NCBI GenBank assembly: GCA_902627615.1
Contig: CACOJW010000013.1
Coordinates: 1-40,000 of the forward strand
Length of the DNA stretch: 40,000 bases
Direction: 5' to 3'
Source: an uncultured marine group III euryarchaeote
Lineage (GTDB): Archaea > Thermoplasmatota > Poseidoniia > MGIII > CG-Epi1
Shown here: positions 32,953 through 40,000 of the stretch, one piece after another
Numbering within the stretch: the stretch's first letter is position 1
Layout of the letters: the number at the start of each line of letters is the position of its first letter
Program-made: the position numbers and the translations under genes
Notes under the pieces: generated by a model
Database searches by the model: none
Seen by the model: the letters and a program-made list of their open reading frames with translations, nothing else
What the model was told of the DNA's origin: nothing

Positions 32953-33788
32953 CTTAAAGAAGCCACTACATGGCTTGTGCTTGGGCCATAAAATTTAATT
33001 CTGTTAAATTTGTTTACTTTGAATCCGTTATTTTCCATGAGTTGTGAAAAATTTATTGGCACCCCATTCCAATCACTTCTTTTCTTAAATCCTAACCAAT
33101 TATTTCGGTATACCTCATGAAATATAATAGTACCATCTATCTTTAAACAATTACTGGCATTTTCTAAAAAGTCTATCGTGTTACCAATATATCCAAGATG
33201 TATAACGTCTGCTTTTATATCGATATTACGACAATCGTCATTTATTATCTCAATATTATCTATTTGATTTGCCTCAACATTTATTTTTAAATATTTTATT
33301 GAATTGGGATTTTTATCAATAGCAATGACCTTGCTGTTTGGATAGCCTCTAGCCATTTGTATTGAAAAATAACCAATACCTGCAAAATAGTCTATTATTA
33401 TGTCGTGCTTGTTAAATGTATAAAAGTCCGTTACCTCCTTTGGTCCAGATAAAGCTGATCTCCAACCAGTGTTTCCAGGAGACCACATGATCTCAGCAAG
33501 ATCAAGTTTGTATTTTATTCCATATTCAGATATTTCAGTTACAGTTTCGTTGCCATAAAGGAGTTTAACATTTTCCGGTTTTCTTAGTTCTCCGACTATT
33601 TTGTTTTTTTGAATAATTGTTTTCACGTTTAATTCTTCAGCATATATCTGTGCTATTTCTTTGTGATATGTTTCTTCTATGCTTGAAAAATCCATAACTG
33701 CAATATCACCTAACTTCTTCCATTTGCGAGGGAGCTTAGCATGATGTGCAGTGTTAATTTTTTCTGAAATTTTATCAAAAGGCTTCAT
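32943..33788 (-). CDS. taw2: tRNA-Phe wyosine aminocarboxypropyltransferase (Taw2)
   Basis: Taw2/TYW2 transfers the 3-amino-3-carboxypropyl group of SAM to the C7 of 4-demethylwyosine at tRNA-Phe position 37. It is a Trm5 relative. The 281 residues include SPGNTGWRSAL, motif I DYFAGIGYFSIQMARG (SAM loop), the acidic strand VIAIDKNPNSIKYLKINVEAN, then DVIHLGYIGNTIDFLENA and GTIIFHEV. HLGYI stands where Trm5 methylases have the NPP/NLP motif, which favours Taw2 over Trm5. Its ATG overlaps the nfo stop (ATGA). It belongs to the same pathway as Taw3 at 18390. Confidence 0.87.
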   Translation of the reverse strand: MKPFDKISEKINTAHHAKLPRKWKKLGDIAVMDFSSIEETYHKEIAQIYAEELNVKTIIQKNKIVGELRKPENVKLLYGNETVTEISEYGIKYKLDLAEIMWSPGNTGWRSALSGPKEVTDFYTFNKHDIIIDYFAGIGYFSIQMARGYPNSKVIAIDKNPNSIKYLKINVEANQIDNIEIINDDCRNIDIKADVIHLGYIGNTIDFLENASNCLKIDGTIIFHEVYRNNWLGFKKRSDWNGVPINFSQLMENNGFKVNKFNRIKFYGPSTSHVVASLSKI

Positions 33789-34648
33789 TCTTCAGATAAC
33801 TTTCTAAGTACTGCTATTTCAGGTTTCCACATTTCGGGACCGCCGGGTGTTTCAAGATAACCTGCCAAGTGTTCTAATCTCTTTTCTTGCATGAAACTTT
33901 TGAATGTTTCTTTACCTAACTTACCCATGCCTATGTTATCGTGTCTATCTACTCTAGAACCAAGATCACTTTTTGAGTCATTCAAGTGAAGTGCGACCAG
34001 GTAATCCATTCCTATTGTGTCTCCAAAATCATCCCAGATCTCATTAAATTTATTCTTCCAATCATACCCAGAGGCCCAGGCATGCTGGGTATCAATACAC
34101 ACGCCAACTCTTTCCTTTTTGTCAATATGATCTATTATGTGCCTTATTTCTTCAAATTTGATGCCTACATTTGTTCCTTGTCCTGCTGCATTTTCTATTA
34201 CTAATTTAGATTTGTACCCTTTTGTTTCTTCTAATGTTTTATTCATATGACTCGCAATTCTCTCCAGTGCATCATATCGAGTTTTCTTATCGTCTCTCAT
34301 TAATTTCTTTGGATGTGTGTGTGATCCCGGATGAAAATTGAGATATTCAACACCTAAAGCTTCGCATCTATGATATTCTTCAAGGAAAGCCACTTGAGCT
34401 CTCTTACCCTTAGCCTCATCAGGACTTCCCATATTGATAAGATAAGAATCATGAATCATCAAAGGTCCTAAATTAGTTTTTGAAAGAGGTTCTTTGAATG
34501 CCCTAATTTCTTCTTCGGTAAGGGGCTTTGCAATCCATTGCCTTTGGTTTTTACTAAACATTTGAAAGGTATCAGCTTCTATTTCCAAAGCCCAAGGTAT
34601 TGCATTTTCTAATCCTCCAGCTACGCTCACGTGAGCACCTAATCTCAT
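33785..34648 (-). CDS. nfo: Endonuclease IV (AP endonuclease)
   Basis: This zinc enzyme cuts the DNA backbone at abasic sites in base excision repair. The 287 residues are the usual length and form the TIM-barrel family. They start MRLGAHVSVAGGLENA. Metal-site motifs are visible in order: MIHDSYLINMGSP, FHPGSHTH, VIENAAGQGTNVG, CIDTQHAWASGYD, LHLNDSKSDLGSRVDRHDNIGMG and a final LETPGGPE. It is transcribed divergently from nadK and coupled to taw2 downstream by a 4-base overlap. Confidence 0.96.
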   Translation of the reverse strand: MRLGAHVSVAGGLENAIPWALEIEADTFQMFSKNQRQWIAKPLTEEEIRAFKEPLSKTNLGPLMIHDSYLINMGSPDEAKGKRAQVAFLEEYHRCEALGVEYLNFHPGSHTHPKKLMRDDKKTRYDALERIASHMNKTLEETKGYKSKLVIENAAGQGTNVGIKFEEIRHIIDHIDKKERVGVCIDTQHAWASGYDWKNKFNEIWDDFGDTIGMDYLVALHLNDSKSDLGSRVDRHDNIGMGKLGKETFKSFMQEKRLEHLAGYLETPGGPEMWKPEIAVLRKLSEE

Positions 34649-34696
34649 AACAAGCGAGTGAAGACTACCTTAATAATAACTATTCGATGTGGAAAT

Positions 34697-35497
34697 GTGA
34701 AATTCTCGATTGTTGCTAATCCCAAGCATGGCAAAGTCAAAAAAGTATTGACGGAAGTTATTGGTTTTGTCGAACATTTTGACCTTGAAGAGGAAACTGC
34801 TAAAATAATAAACCTTAAAGGAAATCCAATTGATCAGCTGAAAGGCGATATTATAATTTCTTTGGGTGGAGATGGAACGTTGTTATATATTTTGAATAAG
34901 TTGAATAAACCTGTTTTTAGCATAAATTGCGGAGGAGTTGGTTTCCTAACAGAAATTGAACATTCTGATAATTTATTTAATGCAATAAAAAGACTAAAAA
35001 ATAAGAATTATGAGGTTCAAAAATTAGATCGCCTTGACGCTTTCCTTAACGATTTGCATGTAGGCACTGCGCTAAATGAAATTGTTTTGCATTCATCAAG
35101 AGTAGCTAAGATACAAGGTTTTGAGATTGAAATTGATGGTTCAATAGCAGACAGCTTTAGAGGTGATGGAGTAATTATTGCAACACCAACTGGATCAACA
35201 AGCTATGCTATGTCTGTTGGTGCTCCAATAGTGTATCCCACGATGCAATCACACATAATAGTGCCAATGGCTGCCTATCGCATAGGTGCAAGACCGTTAG
35301 TAGTTCCCTCAAAATATCACATTAAGGCGAAAATCACAGGCTATCCTGAAGCTGTTATGGTTATTGACGGACGTGATGAAATAATGATTAAGAAAGACGA
35401 TAATTTAGAATTTAGGAAGTCTAAAGAATCTGTTGAGTTAATAAGATTTAAAGATAACTTTTTTGACAAAGTTAAAGATAAGTTGAGGGTACAGTAA
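34697..35497 (+). CDS. nadK: NAD kinase
   Basis: This enzyme phosphorylates NAD to NADP. From GTG 34697 the product has 266 residues and begins MKFSIVANPKHGK, the natural N-terminus of the family. An upstream GTG at 34658 would add 13 residues without a match and leave only 9 bases to the divergent nfo gene. The GGDGT motif is at residues 57-61 in IISLGGDGTLLYIL. Further signatures are INCGGVGFLTEI, the NE motif in ALNEIVLHSSRVAKI, and GDGVIIATPTGSTSYAMSVGAPIV. A TATA-like TTAATAATAA (34670-34679) about 22 bases before the start suggests a leaderless message. Confidence 0.94.
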   Translation: MKFSIVANPKHGKVKKVLTEVIGFVEHFDLEEETAKIINLKGNPIDQLKGDIIISLGGDGTLLYILNKLNKPVFSINCGGVGFLTEIEHSDNLFNAIKRLKNKNYEVQKLDRLDAFLNDLHVGTALNEIVLHSSRVAKIQGFEIEIDGSIADSFRGDGVIIATPTGSTSYAMSVGAPIVYPTMQSHIIVPMAAYRIGARPLVVPSKYHIKAKITGYPEAVMVIDGRDEIMIKKDDNLEFRKSKESVELIRFKDNFFDKVKDKLRVQ

Positions 35498-36976
35498 TTG
35501 AAGAAGAAACGGACAAGATTAAGAGGAACTAAAACTGCTGCAAAGTCTGAACAAAAGAAATTGATGTCTAGAATCAAAGAGCTGAAAAAAAATCCTGAAA
35601 TATTGATACCTAAAACCCCCTCAGGTAGTCAGGCAGAGAAAATATATTCTAATGTTTTGAAAGAGATGATTTTGGCTAAAGAACAATATGAAAATCCGCC
35701 CAGCTTTTTTTCTAGTTTAATGGGAAATAAAGTGAAAGATCCACTAGCCAAGGCATATGGTTCAACTCTTACTGTTTTGGACTCAGGCGCCCCAGTTATG
35801 GCCATAGCTAGATTTCCACATGGTGAGGTTAACTATGTTATGAGGGGGCGAGGAATATCAAAAGAAAAATTAATTGGTATTCAAAATTACCATAACAGGC
35901 TATGGGTACGTTTTGCTCATCTTGATTATGTGAAAAAATACAAGTTTTTTATGTACGTACTGGATAAAGGAATAATTTGTTCAGGAACATCTCCGAAATA
36001 CCCCAAAATTCTGTGGGACGAAGCTTGCAATTCTTTAAAAATTAGGAAGGGAGATGAAGATAAGCACGGAATAATAATATATTGCAAATCTTTAGGAGAA
36101 GTGGCTATACTTCCTGTTAAAAAAGTTTCTAAATCAAAGGATAATAGTTACAGCCATTTTCTTAGGAATCAGGTCGCTTTCGAGCAAGATATTGATTTTG
36201 AAATTTCAGTTAGGACATACCTTTCAAAGATCATCTCTGAAATTCCAGACAATCTTTTTTCAGACTATTTGAAAGGTGTTTCCTCAGATTCTGATTTATG
36301 GAATAAAATTATTGAGTATCAAAAAGATGAGGTAAAATTACTAGATAAGCAATACTTCATTATGGCAAATAATTTAGTTTCAAAGGATGAAGTTATATCT
36401 AAAATTAGTACCAATAAAATAGATCAAGCCATTATCGAGGATATACTTAAGGAATATAAGGACAGTATAGTTTTAGAAAATTTCACTCTTTCTGCTTTTA
36501 CAAAATACACTTGGAATGACGCAGGTAGAGAAATAGTGAATCGAATAGATCCAACTAAAGTCGATGGATATAATGGTGAAAATTCTCTAGAAATTTTAAG
36601 AGAATTATATAACAAAATTGTCAGGGAAAGTTTGACGAGTGATTATCCACGTTTTAAATCATTGAGTGAGCCTCTTAACTTAATAGATAATGTTGTAAGA
36701 ATGCTAAAATCTGGTGAAAAGGAAATGGCGATTAAATCTATTGAAAGTCTTTCATCAAACAATAATATGACAAAATCAATTTCATGGGCTGCCTTGATGT
36801 GTCTTAGCGCTACGTCTAGTCGTGCATGGAAATATAGCAAAGAGGAACAGGCCCTTGGAAAATCCCTTGAAGCTTTAGTACGAAAATTAATAGACAGTTC
36901 TCCATCTGAATATTTAGAAGTTTTAGAAGATATTTCTACTAGTATAGGTCTTGGTAATAAATTGGAAATTATTTAA
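35498..36976 (+). CDS. Protein of unknown function, 492 residues
   Basis: I do not recognise this protein. It starts with TTG directly behind the nadK stop, so it is the second gene of that operon. The N-terminus is strongly basic (KKKRTRLRGTKTAAKSEQKK), compatible with nucleic-acid or membrane-surface binding. No signal peptide or membrane helix is seen. Residues 85-215 look like a mixed alpha/beta domain (GSTLTVLDSGAPVMAIARFPHGEVNYVMRGRG, then IICSGTSPKYPKILWDEAC). The rest is mostly helical and charged, ending in repeat-like helices (380-490). Base composition and packing match the neighbours, so I see no sign of recent transfer. The gene is probably real because of its length and tight spacing. 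Confidence 0.8.
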   Translation: MKKKRTRLRGTKTAAKSEQKKLMSRIKELKKNPEILIPKTPSGSQAEKIYSNVLKEMILAKEQYENPPSFFSSLMGNKVKDPLAKAYGSTLTVLDSGAPVMAIARFPHGEVNYVMRGRGISKEKLIGIQNYHNRLWVRFAHLDYVKKYKFFMYVLDKGIICSGTSPKYPKILWDEACNSLKIRKGDEDKHGIIIYCKSLGEVAILPVKKVSKSKDNSYSHFLRNQVAFEQDIDFEISVRTYLSKIISEIPDNLFSDYLKGVSSDSDLWNKIIEYQKDEVKLLDKQYFIMANNLVSKDEVISKISTNKIDQAIIEDILKEYKDSIVLENFTLSAFTKYTWNDAGREIVNRIDPTKVDGYNGENSLEILRELYNKIVRESLTSDYPRFKSLSEPLNLIDNVVRMLKSGEKEMAIKSIESLSSNNNMTKSISWAALMCLSATSSRAWKYSKEEQALGKSLEALVRKLIDSSPSEYLEVLEDISTSIGLGNKLEII

Positions 36977-36978
36977 AG
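36971..36978 (+). promoter_or_regulatory. TATA-like box of the tRNA-Val gene
   Basis: ATTTAAAG lies 30 to 23 bases before the first tRNA base, the place expected for an archaeal TATA box. It overlaps the TAA stop of the preceding protein gene, which shows how tightly the genome is packed. Confidence 0.5.
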
Positions 36979-37000
36979 AGGCATAAAGTCCGAAATAATA

Positions 37001-37077
37001 GGGTCCGTGGTCTAGTTGGTTATGACGTCGCCTTGACATGGCGGAGATCCCCGGTTCGAATCCGGGCGGACCCACCA
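37001..37077 (+). tRNA. tRNA-Val (anticodon GAC), CCA encoded
   Basis: The cloverleaf folds cleanly. The acceptor stem is GGGTCCG/CGGACCC. The D arm contains AGTTGGTTA. The anticodon stem is TCGCC/GGCGG with loop TTGACAT (anticodon GAC at 37035-37037). The variable loop has 5 bases, and the T arm is CCCGG-TTCGAAT-CCGGG. Discriminator A74 is followed by an encoded CCA (37075-37077). GAC reads GUC and GUU valine codons. There is no intron. It ends 3 bases before the convergent aspS stop. Confidence 0.96.
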
Positions 37078-37080
37078 TAA

Positions 37081-38364
37081 TTATGGTGTCATTCGGGTTC
37101 TATCTCTTGGGAATAGAACACACTCTCGAACATTCTTAGCACCTGCAAAAATCATTGATAACCTATCTAATCCTAGACCCCATCCTGCATGAGGTGGCAT
37201 ACCATACCTAAATGGATCCAAATAATGGTTAAAGCCATCAGGATCTAAACCTTGTTCCTTCAATCTTTCTTTCAACATGTTCACATCATGAACTCTTTGT
37301 CCGCCTGACGTCATTTCCACCTCATTGTACATAAAGTCGAAACCTCTACTGTATTTTGGGTCATCATCAGGAAGAATATAGAACGGTTTGAGTGATAAAG
37401 GCCATTTTGTTATGAAATAAAAACCATTCATTTGATTAGCTATTTCCCTAGTGGCTTCCATAGACAAATCTTCACCCCATTCAGCTTTTCCGTTTGACAT
37501 CTCTACAGCTTCATCATATGTTATCCTTGGTAAAGGTAATTCTAGCTCAATGGGTTCTATTCCAAGTATTTCTATAGCTTCAGTCTCCTTAGCGACAGCT
37601 CTTGCTGCGCTATCAACTAATCTTTCCATTACGCCCATTACTACATCGTCATCAGCAAATGACATTTCTATATCAATTGAGATAAACTCATTCAAATGTC
37701 TAGGTGTATTGTGCTCTTCAGCCCTAAATGCAGGACCTATTTCGTAAACCCTCTCTAAGCCACCACCCATTAACATTTGCTTGTACAGTTGGGGTGATTG
37801 GGCCAGATATGCCGTTTTATCAAAATATTTCATTTCAAATAAAGAGGTTCCACCCTCAGTTGCTGAAGCTATTATTTTAGGAGTTTGGACTTCAAGAAAT
37901 TTTTCTCTTCTCAAATGTTTATGTACCGCGCCTGATACTGCTGCGCGAATTTGGAAATTAGCTGCTATTTCCCCTTTTCTAAGATCAAGATATCTAGCAT
38001 TTAATCGTGTTTCAATTTCACTATCAATCTTGTCTATAACTCCTAAAGGAAGAGGGGCTTCGGCCTCGTTCAATATTTCTAAATTATCTGGTAACATTTC
38101 GACACCTCCTGGTGCCTCTTTGTTTTCTTTAACAATACCTCTTACCAATACTATAGATTCTCTATTGATGCTAGTCCACTTCTTGTAGTTGTCAGCTTCC
38201 AACTTTTTCTTTAGCAATGTTAATTGAATGACACCCGTGATATCTCTTAGTTGAAGAAAAGCAATACCTCCTAAATTTCTTGTATCTTGTAGCCACCCAC
38301 AAAGGGTTTGTTCAGAGCCAAAATCTGATTCTTCTATTTCTCCGCATTTTCGTGTGTAAAACAT
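37081..38364 (-). CDS. aspS: Aspartyl-tRNA synthetase, archaeal type
   Basis: This class IIb synthetase charges tRNA-Asp. The 427 residues fit the short archaeal/eukaryotic form without the bacterial GAD insert. The N-terminal OB-fold anticodon domain has CGWLQDTRNLGGIAFLQLRDITG. The catalytic domain has motif 1 near FLEVQTPKI, then SPQLYKQMLM, motif 2 GPAFRAEEHNTPRHLNEF, and motif 3 GWGLGLDRLSMIFAGAKNVRECVLFPRDR. Whether it also makes Asp-tRNA-Asn cannot be told without GatCAB information. The gene is 4 bases downstream of prf1, so the two form an operon. Confidence 0.96.
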   Translation of the reverse strand: MFYTRKCGEIEESDFGSEQTLCGWLQDTRNLGGIAFLQLRDITGVIQLTLLKKKLEADNYKKWTSINRESIVLVRGIVKENKEAPGGVEMLPDNLEILNEAEAPLPLGVIDKIDSEIETRLNARYLDLRKGEIAANFQIRAAVSGAVHKHLRREKFLEVQTPKIIASATEGGTSLFEMKYFDKTAYLAQSPQLYKQMLMGGGLERVYEIGPAFRAEEHNTPRHLNEFISIDIEMSFADDDVVMGVMERLVDSAARAVAKETEAIEILGIEPIELELPLPRITYDEAVEMSNGKAEWGEDLSMEATREIANQMNGFYFITKWPLSLKPFYILPDDDPKYSRGFDFMYNEVEMTSGGQRVHDVNMLKERLKEQGLDPDGFNHYLDPFRYGMPPHAGWGLGLDRLSMIFAGAKNVRECVLFPRDRTRMTP

Positions 38365-38368
38365 GGTT

Positions 38369-39487
38369 CTAACTTATTGGATATCTTAGTATTGCAGCCA
38401 GCCCTCCAAAAGCTTTCTGTAAAGAGACGCCTTCTTCACTTTCTGTTGAGACGATAGTTACTTCAGCTTTACTGTTTTCAGCTAATTCACCGAGTTGTTT
38501 GACGGTTCCTTCCTCTACATTGGCCATTTTTTCTAGCCCTTCCGATATTAACAATTGATCGACTGCACCCATGCCAAGGGCCATTTCAATCTGTTTTTTG
38601 CCATATGCTGCTAGGGTACTTTTTGGAGATAGAACTTCTTTCATGAATCTATCCATCAACTTTTTCTCCTTTACAAGCCTCATTTCAGATAACCTCCCTG
38701 AACCTCTTGTTACTAATTCTCTTAATCCAGTTTCATCAGTATAACCAGTATCAAAAGAATCTATAACAATTTTTTGCAGTTCATGGTTCAGATATTCCCT
38801 TTTAATGAAGTAATCTTTTGTTGCACCTGGTCCACCAACTAGGATACCTTCTACATTATTACCAAGAAAGCATTCAGTTGCTGAGTGTGCTACTTTCTTG
38901 TACCATTCATGTGCAGCTTCTTCAATCAAACGCTCAAATCTTTGTTTGGACTGGCCTCCTTTGCCATGCTTTGAAGGTACTTGTGAATACATGTGTTTCA
39001 AAGTATTGATTGTAGCACCCCTCAAGAGTCCTAATGCGGCTTCAGATCTATCTATTACAATTAAGCCGAATTGGACCTTTGTTTCCCCTAGCCCCTCAAG
39101 AGGTTCGGTGAAAAAACTGGAGTCACAGCGATAAAGGAAAGTGGGTAAAGGTTCAGGAGGTACAACTACTTCTTGCACCATAGTTGTTTGATTTCCTCCT
39201 TTGGAAACATGGCCTACAAAAAACACTACACCATTTTCAGGAGCTTCCTTGAACATTTTTAACCTGGATGTAATAGATTCAATAGCTGCGCTTACATTTT
39301 TCCTTGTTGATTTAGATTTAATATTTGCGGACTGTGAAGCTTCATTCCTGAGGTAGGATTGTACATCATATATTTTCCTGTCGGGAGGAATGTATAGACT
39401 TACGAGTTCTGTAGCATGCCCCTTGTAATCCTTAAGTCTTTCAAGGGATTGCTTGAATTCATATTTTTTTAATGATTCAGAACTCAT
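38369..39487 (-). CDS. prf1: Peptide chain release factor aRF1
   Basis: aRF1 recognises all three stop codons and triggers peptide release with the help of aEF1A or ABCE1. The 372 residues show the NIKS motif at 55-58 (SQSANIKSKSTRKNV), YRCDSSF (119-125; usually YxCDxxF) and the peptidyl-hydrolysis GGQ at 177-179 in HGKGGQSKQRFERL. At 372 residues it is shorter than most aRF1 proteins (about 405-420). The C-terminal domain lacks the small cysteine-bearing minidomain. A TATA-like box lies about 25 bases before the ATG, so the message is probably leaderless. Confidence 0.96.
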   Translation of the reverse strand: MSSESLKKYEFKQSLERLKDYKGHATELVSLYIPPDRKIYDVQSYLRNEASQSANIKSKSTRKNVSAAIESITSRLKMFKEAPENGVVFFVGHVSKGGNQTTMVQEVVVPPEPLPTFLYRCDSSFFTEPLEGLGETKVQFGLIVIDRSEAALGLLRGATINTLKHMYSQVPSKHGKGGQSKQRFERLIEEAAHEWYKKVAHSATECFLGNNVEGILVGGPGATKDYFIKREYLNHELQKIVIDSFDTGYTDETGLRELVTRGSGRLSEMRLVKEKKLMDRFMKEVLSPKSTLAAYGKKQIEMALGMGAVDQLLISEGLEKMANVEEGTVKQLGELAENSKAEVTIVSTESEEGVSLQKAFGGLAAILRYPIS

Positions 39488-39508
39488 TACATTTGGTAGT
39501 ACAGGACC

Positions 39509-39517
39509 TTTTTATGC
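39509..39517 (-). promoter_or_regulatory. TATA-like box of prf1
   Basis: Read on the - strand, GCATAAAAAGG covers this position, 22-30 bases before the prf1 ATG at 39487. This is the expected distance for a leaderless archaeal message. On the same strand a T6 run (39528-39533) stands before it, about 57 bases behind the 16S end, and could terminate the rRNA transcript. Confidence 0.4.
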
Positions 39518-39590
39518 TATTGGTCCCAAAAAAGTGTTACGTTAGACATTCGAAATCAATTTAGCGCTAGGCAGCCAACCCTTATTTCTT

Positions 39591-40000
<410 letters not shown>

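Noticed and set aside
32943..33788. Assignment as the tRNA guanine-37 methylase Trm5
   Set aside because: The catalytic NPP-type motif of Trm5 is replaced by HLGYI, which is typical of Taw2/TYW2.
34625..34636. Perfect 12-base palindrome GCTCACGTGAGC
   Set aside because: It lies inside the nfo coding region over the conserved residues GAHVS, so the codons explain it. It is not in a promoter.

Overview
This window comes from an archaeon, most likely a marine Thermoplasmatota lineage (Marine Group II or III type). The archaeal markers are diphthine synthase, archaeal release factor aRF1 with NIKS and GGQ motifs, two tRNA wybutosine enzymes (Taw3 and Taw2), archaeal-type AspRS and a menaquinone-type UbiA enzyme. 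The protein genes are AT-rich and very tightly packed. A 16S rRNA gene stands with no 23S gene behind it, as in Thermoplasmata. The lineage call is inference; I could not compare the 16S with a database.

Region 1 (1-10578, + strand) is a complex I operon in the order nuoC(partial)-D-H-I-J(N half)-J(C half)-K-L-M-N, ending in a possible small gene. No nuoE, F or G is visible. Several subunits are remodelled. NuoM carries a signal peptide and a complete blue-copper (plastocyanin-like) domain at its N-terminus. NuoJ is split, and its C-terminal half has two beta-sandwich (Fn3-like) domains inserted between its membrane helices. NuoI has four 4Fe-4S motifs instead of two. NuoH has a lengthened first cytoplasmic loop.

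Region 2 (10575-17937, - strand) holds dph5, carA, carB, a PAS-UbiA fusion and a trans-polyprenyl synthase. The last two probably build the isoprenoid quinone used by the complex I of region 1. Region 3 (17973-20006, + strand) has yjbQ, taw3 and a zinc-type oxidoreductase that has lost its structural-zinc cysteines.

Region 4 (20003-32910) looks like one signalling locus. It has a membrane histidine kinase, a stand-alone receiver, a stand-alone Hpt protein, and a response regulator whose output domain is homologous to the cytoplasmic domain of two giant (about 1,630-residue) tandem cell-surface beta-helix proteins next to it. The two giant genes share a near-identical 25-base upstream element at the same distance from their start codons. 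This locus is my main candidate for an undescribed system: surface receptors or adhesins coupled to a phosphorelay through a shared intracellular domain.

Region 5 (32943-40000) is housekeeping: taw2 and nfo (-), nadK and a 492-residue protein of unknown function (+), tRNA-Val(GAC) (+), aspS and prf1 (-), and the 3' part of the 16S rRNA gene (-), which runs off the right edge. No stretch longer than 300 bases lacks a gene.
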